Part shown: piece by piece, positions 38,953-50,850 of the stretch
Layout: each line of letters starts with the position of its first letter
How positions within the stretch are numbered: the first letter of the stretch is position 1
Assembly (NCBI GenBank): GCA_964016885.1
Contig: OZ024741.1
Location: 415,723,081-415,787,080 of the forward strand
Reading direction: 5' to 3'
Origin: Eledone cirrhosa
Taxonomy: Eukaryota; Mollusca; Cephalopoda; Octopoda; Eledonidae
Length of the DNA: 64,000 nt
Position numbers and translations under genes: made by a program
The notes under the pieces: generated by a model
Seen by the model: only the letters and a program-made list of their open reading frames with translations
The model's database searches: none
What the model was told of the DNA's origin: nothing

Positions 38953-41900
38953 TATTAACTGGGGTCTCTGTTATATTAACTGGTGCCTCTGTTATATTAA
39001 CTGGGGTCTCTGTAATATTAACTGGGGTCTCTATTATATTAACTGGGGTGTCTGTTATATTAACTGGGGCCTCTGTTATATTAACTGGGGTCTCTGTTAT
39101 ATTAACTGGGGCCTCTGTTATATTAACTGGGGCCTCTGTTATATTAACTGGGGCCTCCATTATATTAACTGGGGTCTCTGTTATATTAACTAGGGTCTCT
39201 GTTATCTTAAATGGGGTTTCTGTTATATTAACTGGGGCCTCTGTTATATTAACTGGGGCCTCTGTTATATTAACTGGGGCCTCTGTTATATTAAATGGGG
39301 TCTCTGTTATATTAACTGGGGCCTCTGTTATATTAACTGGGGCCTCTGTTATATTAACTGGGGTCTCTGTTATATTAACTAGGGTCTCTGTTATATTAAA
39401 TGGGGTCTCTGTTATATTAACTGGGGTCTCTGTTATATTAACTGGTGCCTCTGTTATATTAACTGGGGCCTCTGTTATATTAAATGGGGTCTCTGATATA
39501 TTAACTGGGGTCTCTGTTATATTAACTGGGGCCTCTGTTATATTAACTGGGGCCTCTGTTATATTAACTGGGGCCTCTGTTATATTAAATGGGGTCTCTG
39601 TTATATTAACTGGGGCCTCTGTTATATTAACTGGGGCCTCTGTTATATTAACTGGGGTCTCTGTTATATTAACTAGGGTCTCTGTTATATTAAATGGGGT
39701 CTCTGTTATATTAACTGGGGTCTCTGTTATATTAACTGGTGCCTCTGTTATATTAACTGGGGTCTCTGTTATATTAACTGGGGCCTCTGTTATATTAACT
39801 GGGGTCTCTGTTATATTAACTGGGGTATGTTATATTAACTGGAGTCTCTGTAATATTAACTGGGGTCTCTATTATATTAACTGGGGTCTCTGTTATATTA
39901 ACTGGGGCCTCTGTTATATTAACTGGTGCCTCTGTTATATTAACTGGGGTCTCTGTTATATTAACTAGGGTCTCTGTTATATTAAATGGGGTCTGTGTTA
40001 TATTAACTGGGGTCTCTGTTATATTAACTGGTGCCTCTGTTATATTAACTGGGGTCTCTGTTATATTAACTGGGGCCTCTGTTATATTAACTGGGGCCTC
40101 TGTTATATTAACCGGGGTCTCTGTTATATTAACTGGGGTCTCTGTTATATTAACTGGGGTATGTTATATTAACTGGGGTCTCTGTTATATTAACTGGGGC
40201 CACTGTTATATTAACTGGGGCCTCTGTTATATTAACTGGGGCCTCTGTTATATTAAATGGGGTCTCTGATATATTAACTGGGGTCTCTGTTATATTAACT
40301 GGGCCCTCTGTTATATTAACTGGGGCCTCTGTTATATTAACTGGGGCCTCTGTTATATTAAATGGGGTCTCTGTTATATTAACTGGCGCCTCTGTTATAT
40401 TAACTGGGGCCTCTGTTATATTAACTGGGGTCTCTGTTATATTAACTAGGGTCTCTGTTATATTAAATGGGGTCTCTGTTATATTAACTGGGGTCTCTGT
40501 TATATTAACTGGTGCCTCTGTTATATTAACTGGGGTCTCTGTTATATTAACTGGGGCCTCTGTTATATTAACTGGGGCCTCTGTTATATTAACTGGGGTC
40601 TCTGCTATATTAACTGGGGTCTCTGTTATATTAACTGGGGTATGTTATATTAACTGGGGTCTCTGTAATATTAACTGGGGTCTCTATTATATTAACTGGG
40701 GTCTCTGTTATATTAACTGGGGCCTCTGTTATATTAACTGGGGCCTCTGTTATATTAACTGGGGTCTCTGTTATATTAACTAGGGTCTCTGTTATATTAA
40801 ATGGGGTCTCTGTTATATTAACTGGGGTTTCTGTTATATTAACTGGTGCCTCTGTTATATTAACTGGGGTCTCTGTTATATTAACTGGGGTCTCTGTTAT
40901 ATTAACTGGGGTCTCTGTTATATTAACTGGGGTCTCTGTTATATTAACTGGGGCCTCTGTTATATTAACTGGGGTCTCTGTTATATTAACTGGTGCCTCT
41001 GTTATATTAACTGGGGTCTCTGTAATATTAACTGGGGTCTCTATTATATTAACTGGGGTGTCTGTTATATTAACTGGGGCCTCTGTTATATTAACTGGGG
41101 TCTCTGTTATATTAACTGGGGCCTCTGTTATATTAACTGGGGCCTCTGTTATATTAACTGGGGCCTCCATTATATTAACTGGGGTCTCTGTTATATTAAC
41201 TGGGGTCTCTGTTATCTTAAATGGGGTTTCTGTTATATTAACTGGGGTCTCTGTTATATTAACTGGTGCCTCTGTTATATTAACTGGGGTCTCTGTTATA
41301 TTAACTGGGGCCTCTGTTATATTAACTGGGGTCTCTGTTATATTAACTGGGGCCTCTGTTATATTAACTGGGCTCTCTGTTTTATTAACTGGGGTCTCTG
41401 TTATATTAACTGAGGTCTCTGTTATATTAACTGGGGTCTCTGTTATATTAACCTAGGTCTCTGTTATATTAACTGGGGTCTCTATTATATTAACTGGGGT
41501 CTCTGTTATATTAACTGAGGTCTCTGTTATATTAACTGGGGCCTCTGTTATATTAAATGGGGTCTCTGATATATTAACTGGGGTCTCTGTTATATTAACT
41601 GGGGCCTCTGTTATATTAACTGGGGCCTCTGTTATATTAACTGGGGCCTCTGTTATATTAAATGGGGTCTCTGTTATATTAACTGGCGCCTCTGTTATAT
41701 TAACTGGGGCCTCTGTTATATTAACTGGGGCCTCTGTTATATTAACTGGGGTCTCTGTTATATTAACTAGGGTCTCTGTTATATTAAATGGGGTCTCTGT
41801 TATATTAACTGGGGTCTCTGTTATATTAACTGGTGCCTCTGTTATATTAACTGGGGTCTCTGTTATATTAACTGGGGCCTCTGTTATATTAACTGGGGCC

Positions 41901-43172
41901 TCTGTTATATTAAATGGGGGCTCTGTTATATTAACTGGGCTCTCTGTTATATTAACTGAGGTCTCTGTTATATTAACTGGGGTCTCTATTATATTAACTG
42001 GGGTCTCTGTTCTATTAACTGAGGTCTCTGTTATATTAACTGGGGTATGTTATATTAACTGGGGTCTCTGTTATATTAACTGGGTTCTCTGTTATATTAA
42101 CTGGGGTATGTTATATTAACTGGGGTCTCTGTTATATTAACTGGGGTCTCTGTTATATTAACTGGGGTATGTTATATTAACTGGGGTCTCTGTAATATTA
42201 ACTCGGGCCTCTGTTATATTAACTGGGGCCTCTGATATATTAAATGGGGTCTCTGATATATTAACTGGGTTCTCTGTTATATTAACTGGGGTATGTTATA
42301 TTAACTGGGGTCTCTGTTATATTAACTGGGGTATATTATATTAACTGGGGTCTCTGTTATATTAACTGGGGCCTCTGTTATATTAACTGGGGCCTCTGTT
42401 ATATTAACTGGGGCCTCTGTTATATTAACTGGGGTCTCTGTTATATTAACTGGGGTCTCTGTTATATTAACTGGGGCCTCTGTTATATTAACTGGGGCCT
42501 CTGTTATATTAACTGGGGCCTCTGTTATATTAAATGGGGTCTCTGTTATATTAACTGGCGCCTCTGTTATATTAACTGGGGTATGTTATATTAACTGGGG
42601 TCTCTGTAATATTAACTGGGGTCTCTATTATATTAACTGGGGTCTCTGTTATATTAACTGGGGTCTCTGTTATATTAACTGGGGTCTCTGTAATATTAAC
42701 TGGGGTCTCTATTATATTAACTGGGTTCTCTGTTATATTAACTGGGGCCTCTGTTATATTAACTGGGGTCTCTGTTATATTAACTGGGGTCTCTGTTATA
42801 TTAACTGGAATCGCTGTTATATTAACTGGGGCCTCTGTTATATTAACTGGGGTCTCTGTTATATTAACTGGGGTCTCTGTTATATTAACTGGGGCCTCAG
42901 TTATATTAACTGGGCTCTCTGTTTTATTAACTGGGGTCTCTGTTATATTAACTGAAGTCTCTGTTATATTAACTGGGGTCTCTGTTATGTTAACTGAGGT
43001 CTCTGTTATATTATCTGGGGTCTCTATTATATTAACTGGGGTCTCTGTTATATTAACTGGGGTCTCTGTTATATTAACTGGGGTATGTTATATTAACTGG
43101 GGTCTCTGTTATATTAACTGGGTTCTCTGTTATATTAACTGGGGTATGTTATATTAACTGGGGTCTCTGTTA
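38953..43172 (+). repeat. E block, copy 2
   Basis: This is copy 1 minus one monomer: near 41,940 a GGGCTCTCTG monomer leads straight to CTGAGG, where copy 1 has an extra TGTTTTATT monomer near 37,700, so the offset falls from 4,241 to 4,220 (38,112/42,332; 38,589/42,809). CCTAGG recurs at about 41,452. It ends where the GGGGTCCCTGTAAT part of the F block begins, whereas copy 1 ends by joining copy 2. Confidence 0.92.
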
Positions 43173-46100
43173 TATTAACTGGGGTCTCTGTTATATTAAC
43201 TGGGGTATGTTATATTAACTGGGGTCCCTGTAATATTAACTGGGGCCTCTGTTATATTAACTGGGGCCTCTGTTATATTAAATGGGGTCTCTGTTATATT
43301 AGCTGGGGCCTCTGTTATATTAACTGGGGTCTCTGTTACATTAAATGGGGTCTCTGTATATTAACTGGGGCCTCTGTAATATTAACTGGGGTCTGTTATA
43401 TTAACTGGGGTCTCTGTTATATTAACTGGGGTCTCTGTTATATTAACTGGGGTCTCTATTACATTAACTAGGGTCTCTGTTATATTAACTGGGGCCTCTG
43501 TTATATTAACTGGGGCCTCTGTTATATTAAATGGGGTCTCTGTTATATTAACTGGCGCCTCTGTTATATTAACTGGGGCCTCTGTTATATTAACTGGGGC
43601 CTCTGTTATATTAACTGGGGTCTCTGATATATTAACTAGGGTCTCTGTTATATTAAATGGGGTCTCTATTATATTAACTGGGGTCTCTGTTATATTAACT
43701 GGTGCCTCTGTTATATTAACTGGGGTCTCTGTTATATTAACTGGGGCCTCTGTTATATTAACTGGGGTCTCTGTTATATGAACTAGGGTATGTTATATTA
43801 ACTGGGGTCTCTGTAATATTAACTGGGGTCTCTATTATATTAACTGGGGTCTCTGTTATATTAACTGGGGCCTCTGTTATATTAACTGGGGCCTCTGTTA
43901 TATTAACTGGGGTCTCTGTTATATTAACTAGGGTCTCTGTTATATTAAATGGGGTCTCTGTTATATTAACTGGGGTCTCTGTTATATTAACTGGTGCCTC
44001 TGTTATATTAACTGGGGTCTCTGTTATATTAACTGGGGCCTCTGTTATATTAACTGGGGCCTCTGTTATATTAACTGGGGTCTCTGTTATATTAACTGGG
44101 GTCTCTGTTATATTAACTGGGGTATGTTATATTAACTGGGGTCTCTGTTATATTAACTGGGGCCACTGTTATATTAACTGGGGCCTCTGTTATATTAACT
44201 GGGGCCTCTGTTATATTAAATGGGGTCTCTGATATATTAACTGGGGTCTCTGTTATATTAACTGGGCCCTCTGTTATATTAACTGGGGCCTCTGTTATAT
44301 TAACTGGGGCCTCTGTTATATTAAATGGGGTCTCTGTTATATTAACTGGCGCCTCTGTTATATTAACTGGGGCCTCTGTTATATTAACTGGGGCCTCTGT
44401 TATATTAACTGGGGTCTCTGTTATATTAACTAGGGTCTCTGTTATATTAAATGGGGTCTCTGTTATATTAACTGGGGTCTCTGTTATGTTAACTGGTGCC
44501 TCTGTTATATTAACTGGGGTCTCTGTTATATTAACTGGGGCCTCTCTTATATTAACTGGGGCCTCTGTTATATTAACTGGGGTCTCTGCTATATTAACTG
44601 GGGTCTCTGTTATATTAACTGGGGTATGTTATATTAACTGGGGTCTCTGTAATATTAACTGGGGTCTCTATTATATTAACTGGGGTCTCTGTTATATTAA
44701 CTGGGGCCCCTGTTATATTAACTGGGGCCTCTGTTATATTAACTGGGGTCTCTGTTATATTAACTAGGGTCTCTGTTATATTAAATGGGGTCTCTGTTAT
44801 ATTAACTGGGGTTTCTGTTATATTAACTGGGGTCTCTGTTATATTAACTGGTGCCTCTGTTATATTAACTGGGGTCTCTGTAATATTAACTGGGGTCTCT
44901 ATTATATTAACTGGGGTGTCTGTTATATTAACTGGGGCCTCTGTTATATTAACTGGGGTCTCTGTTATATTAACTGGGGCCTCTGTTATATTAACTGGGG
45001 CCTCTGTTATATTAACTGGGGCCTCCATTATATTAACTGGGGTCTCTGTTATATTAACTAGGGTCTCTGTTATCTTAAATGGGGTTTCTGTTATATTAAC
45101 TGGGGCCTCTGTTATATTAACTGGGGCCTCTGTTATATTAACTGGGGCCTCTGTTATATTAAATGGGGTCTCTGTTATATTAACTGGGGCCTCTGTTATA
45201 TTAACTGGGGCCTCTGTTATATTAACTGGGGTCTCTGTTATATTAACTAGGGTCTCTGTTATATTAAATGGGGTCTCTGTTATATTAACTGGGGTCTCTG
45301 TTATATTAACTGGTGCCTCTGTTATATTAACTGGGGCCTCTGTTATATTAAATGGGGTCTCTGATATATTAACTGGGGTCTCTGTTATATTAACTGGGGC
45401 CTCTGTTATATTAACTGGGGCCTCTGTTATATTAACTGGGGCCTCTGTTATATTAAATGGGGTCTCTGTTATATTAACTGGGGCCTCTGTTATATTAACT
45501 GGGGCCTCTGTTATATTAACTGGGGTCTCTGTTATATTAACTAGGGTCTCTGTTATATTAAATGGGGTCTCTGTTATATTAACTGGGGTCTCTGTTATAT
45601 TAACTGGTGCCTCTGTTATATTAACTGGGGTCTCTGTTATATTAACTGGGGCCTCTGTTATATTAACTGGGGTCTCTGTTATATTAACTGGGGTATGTTA
45701 TATTAACTGGAGTCTCTGTAATATTAACTGGGGTCTCTATTATATTAACTGGGGTCTCTGTTATATTAACTGGGGCCTCTGTTATATTAACTGGTGCCTC
45801 TGTTATATTAACTGGGGTCTCTGTTATATTAACTAGGGTCTCTGTTATATTAAATGGGGTCTGTGTTATATTAACTGGGGTCTCTGTTATACTAACTGGT
45901 GCCTCTGTTATATTAACTGGGGTCTCTGTTATATTAACTGGGGCCTCTGTTATATTAACTGGGGCCTCTGTTATATTAACCGGGGTCTCTGTTATATTAA
46001 CTGGGGTCTCTGTTATATTAACTGGGGTATGTTATATTAACTGGGGTCTCTGTTATATTAACTGGGGCCACTGTTATATTAACTGGGGCCTCTGTTATAT

Positions 46101-46621
46101 TAACTGGGGCCTCTGTTATATTAAATGGGGTCTCTGATATATTAACTGGGGTCTCTGTTATATTAACTGGGCCCTCTGTTATATTAACTGGGGCCTCTGT
46201 TATATTAACTGGGGCCTCTGTTATATTAAATGGGGTCTCTGTTATATTAACTGGCGCCTCTGTTATATTAACTGGGGCCTCTGTTATATTAACTGGGGTC
46301 TCTGTTATATTAACTAGGGTCTCTGTTATATTAAATGGGGTCTCTGTTATATTAACTGGGGTCTCTGTTATATTAACTGGTGCCTCTGTTATATTAACTG
46401 GGGTCTCTGTTATATTAACTGGGGCCTCTGTTATATTAACTGGGGCCTCTGTTATATTAACTGGGGTCTCTGCTATATTAACTGGGGTCTCTGTTATATT
46501 AACTGGGGTATGTTATATTAACTGGGGTCTCTGTAATATTAACTGGGGTCTCTATTATATTAACTGGGGTCTCTGTTATATTAACTGGGGCCTCTGTTAT
46601 ATTAACTGGGGCCTCTGTTAT
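43173..46621 (+). repeat. F block and start of E, copy at 10,109-bp offset
   Basis: This matches 33,064 to 36,512 closely. Private substitutions seen here are ATGAACTAGG near 43,780 (GGGG in 33,660), TGTTATGTTAAC near 44,483 and TGTTATACTAAC near 45,888. It also matches 51,2xx to 53,1xx at 8,050 bp (44,615/52,665). GGGGCCCCTG near 44,703 is shared with 34,595, 52,753 and 59,130. Confidence 0.9.
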
Positions 46622-49600
46622 ATTAACTGGGGTCTCTGTTATATTAACTAGGGTCTCTGTTATATTAAATGGGGTCTCTGTTATATTAACTGGGGTTTCT
46701 GTTATATTAACTGGTGCCTCTGTTATATTAACTGGGGTCTCTGTTATATTAACTGGGGTCTCTGTTATATTAACTGGGGCCTCTGTTATATTAACTGGGG
46801 TCTCTGTTATATTAACTGGGGCCTCTGTTATATTAACTGGGGTCTCTGTTATATTAACTGGTGCCTCTGTTATATTAACTGGGGTCTCTGTAATATTAAC
46901 TGGGGTCTCTATTATATTAACTGGGGTGTCTGTTATATTAACTGGGGCCTCTGTTATATTAACTGGGGTCTCTGTTATATTAACTGGGGCCTCTGTTATA
47001 TTAACTGGGGCCTCTGTTATATTAACTGGGGCCTCCATTATATTAACTGGGGTCTCTGTTATATTAACTGGGGTCTCTGTTATCTTAAATGGGGTTTCTG
47101 TTATATTAACTGGGGTCTCTGTTATATTAACTGGTGCCTCTGTTATATTAACTGGGGTCTCTGTTATATTAACTGGGGCCTCTGTTATATTAACTGGGGT
47201 CTCTGTTATATTAACTGGGGCCTCTGTTATATTAACTGGGCTCTCTGTTTTATTAACTGGGGTCTCTGTTATATTAACTGAGGTCTCTGTTATATTAACT
47301 GGGGTCTCTGTTATATTAACTGAGGTCTCTGTTATATTAACTGGGGTCTCTATTATATTAACTGGGGTCTCTGTTATATTAACTGAGGTCTCTGTTATAT
47401 TAACTGGGGCCTCTGTTATATTAAATGGGGTCTCTGATATATTAACTGGGGTCTCTGTTATATTAACTGGGGCCTCTGTTATATTAACTGGGGCCTCTGT
47501 TATATTAACTGGGGCCTCTGTTATATTAAATGGGGTCTCTGTTATATTAACTGGCGCCTCTGTTATATTAACTGGGGCCTCTGTTATATTAACTGGGGCC
47601 TCTGTTATATTAACTGGGGTCTCTGTTATATTAACTAGGGTCTCTGTTATATTAAATGGGGTCTCTGTTATATTAACTGGGGTCTCTGTTATATTAACTG
47701 GTGCCTCTGTTATATTAACTGGGGTCTCTGTTATATTAACTGGGGCCTCTGTTATATTAACTGGGGCCTCTGTTATATTAAATGGGGTCTCTGATATATT
47801 AACTGGGGCCTCCGTTATATTAACTGGGGTCTCTGTTATATTAACTGGGGTCTCTGTTATCTTAAATGGGGTTTCTGTTATATTAACTGGGGTCTCTGTT
47901 ATATTAACTGGGGCCTCTGTTATATTAACTGGGGCCTCCATTATATTAACTGGGGTCTCTGTTATATTAACTGGGGTCTCTGTTATCTTAAATGGGGTTT
48001 CTGTTATATTAACTGGGGTCTCTGTTATATTAACTGGTGCCTCTGTTATATTAACTGGGGTCTCTGTTATATTAACTGGGGCCTCTGTTATATTAACTGG
48101 GGTCTCTGTTATATTAACTGGGCCCTCTGTTATATTAACTGGGGCCTCTGTTATATTAACTGGGGCCTCTGTTATATTAAATGGGGTCTCTGTTATATTA
48201 ACTGGCGCCTCTGTTATATTAACTGGGGCCTCTGTTATATTAACTGGGGTCTCTGTTATATTAACTAGGGTCTCTGTTATATTAAATGGGGTCTCTGTTA
48301 TATTAACTGGGGTCTCTGTTATATTAACTGGTGCCTCTGTTATATTAACTGGGGTCTCTGTTATATTAACTGGGGCCTCTGTTATATTAACTGGGGCCTC
48401 TGTTATATTAACTGGGGTCTCTGCTATATTAACTGGGGTCTCTGTTATATTAACTGGGGTATGTTATATTAACTGGGGTCTCTGTAATATTAACTGGGGT
48501 CTCTATTATATTAACTGGGGTCTCTGTTATATTAACTGGGGCCTCTGTTATATTAACTGGGGCCTCTGTTATATTAACTGGGGTCTCTGTTATATTAACT
48601 AGGGTCTCTGTTATATTAAATGGGGTCTCTGTTATATTAACTGGGGTTTCTGTTATATTAAATGGTGCCTCTGTTATATTAACTGGGGTCTCTGTTATAT
48701 TAACTGGGGTCTCTGTTATATTAACTGGGGCCTCTGTTATATTAACTGGGGTCTCTGTTATATTAACTGGGGCCTCTGTTATATTAACTGGGGTCTCTGT
48801 TATATTAACTGGTGCCTCTGTTATATTAACTGGGGTCTCTGTAATATTAACTGGGGTCTCTATTATATTAACTGGGGTGTCTGTTATATTAACTGGGGCC
48901 TCTGTTATATTAACTGGGGTCTCTGTTATATTAACTGGGGCCTCTGTTATATTAACTGGGGCCTCTGTTATATTAACTGGGGCCTCCATTATATTAACTG
49001 GGGTCTCTGTTATATTAACTGGGGTCTCTGTTATCTTAAATGGGGTTTCTGTTATATTAACTGGGGTCTCTGTTATATTAACTGGTGCCTCTGTTATATT
49101 AACTGGGGTCTCTGTTATATTAACTGGGGCCTCTGTTATATTAACTGGGGTCTCTGTTATATTAACTGGGGCCTCTGTTATATTAACTGGGCTCTCTGTT
49201 TTATTAACTGGGGTCTCTGTTATATTAACTGAGGTCTCTGTTATATTAACTGGGGTCTCTGTTATATTAACTGAGGTCTCTGTTATATTAACTGGGGTCT
49301 CTATTATATTAACTGGGGTCTCTGTTATATTAAGTGAGGTCTCTGTTATATTAACTGGGGCCTCTGTTATATTAAATGGGGTCTCTGATATATTAACTGG
49401 GGTCTCTGTTATATTAACTGGGGCCTCTGTTATATTAACTGGGGCCTCTGTTATATTAACTGGGGCCTCTGTTATATTAAATGGGGTCTCTGTTATATTA
49501 ACTGGCGCCTCTGTTATATTAACTGGGGCCTCTGTTATATTAACTGGGGCCTCTGTTATATTAACTGGGGTCTCTGTTATATTAACTAGGGTCTCTGTTA

Positions 49601-50850
49601 TATTAAATGGGGTCTCTGTTATATTAACTGGGGTCTCTGTTATATTAACTGATGCCTCTGTTATATTAACTGGGGTCTCTGTTATATTAACTGGGGCCTC
49701 TGTTATATTAACTGGGGCCTCTGTTATATTAAATGGGGTCTCTGATATATTAACTGGGGCCTCCGTTATATTAACTGGGGTCTCTGTTATATTAACTGGG
49801 GTCTCTGTTATCTTAAATGGGGTTTCTGTTATATTAACTGGGGTCTCTGTTATATTAACTGGGGCCTCTGTTATATTAACTGGGGCCTCTGTTATATTAA
49901 CTGGGGGCTCTGTTATATTAACTGGGGCCTCTGTTATATTAACTGGGCTCTCTGTTTTATTAACTGGGGTCTCTGTTATATTAACTGAGGTCTCTGTTAT
50001 ATTAACTGGGGTCTCTGTTATATTAACTGAGGTCTCTGTTATATTAACTGGGGTCTCTATTATATTAACTGGGGTCTCTGTTCTATTAACTGAGGTCTCT
50101 GTTATATTAACTGGGGTATGTTATATTAACTGGGGTCTCTGTTATATTAACTGGGTTCTCTGTTATATTAACTGGGGTATGTTATATTAACTGGGGTCTC
50201 TGTTATATTAACTGGGGTCTCTGTTATATTAACTGGGGTATGTTATATTAACTGGGGTCTCTGTAATATTAACTCGGGCCTCTGTTATATTAACTGGGGC
50301 CTCTGATATATTAAATGGGGTCTCTGATATATTAACTGGGTTCTCTGTTATATTAACTGGGGTATGTTATATTAACTGGGGTCTCTGTTATATTAACTGG
50401 GGTATATTATATTAACTGGGGTCTCTGTTATATTAACTGGGGCCTCTGTTATATTAACTGGGGCCTCTGTTATATTAACTGGGGCCTCTGTTATATTAAC
50501 TGGGGTCTCTGTTATATTAACTGGGGTCTCTGTTATATTAACTGGGGCCTCTGTTATATTAACTGGGGCCTCTGTTATATTAAATGGGGTCTCTGTTATA
50601 TTAACTGGCGCCTCTGTTATATTAACTGGGGTATGTTATATTAACTGGGGTCTCTGTAATATTAACTGGGGTCTCTATTATATTAACTGGGGTCTCTGTT
50701 ATATTAACTGGGGTCTCTGTTATATTAACTGGGGTCTCTGTAATATTAACTGGGGTCTCTATTATATTAACTGGGTTCTCTGTTATATTAACTGGGGCCT
50801 CTGTTATATTAACTGGGGTCTCTGTTATATTAACTGGGGTCTCTGTTATA
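46622..50850 (+). repeat. D block, copy 2
   Basis: This is the 25,832-bp-distant copy of 20,791 to 25,040. Rare variants are conserved at the exact offset: TTAAGTGAGG (23,501/49,333) and AACTGATGCC (23,816/49,648). Differences seen are AAATGGTGCC near 48,660 (ACTGGTGCC upstream), the upstream-only AACTGTGGTC near 24,007, and one fewer monomer near 50,560. The left part also equals 27,267 to 29,450 at 19,354 bp, so three places in the window share this sequence. Confidence 0.92.
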
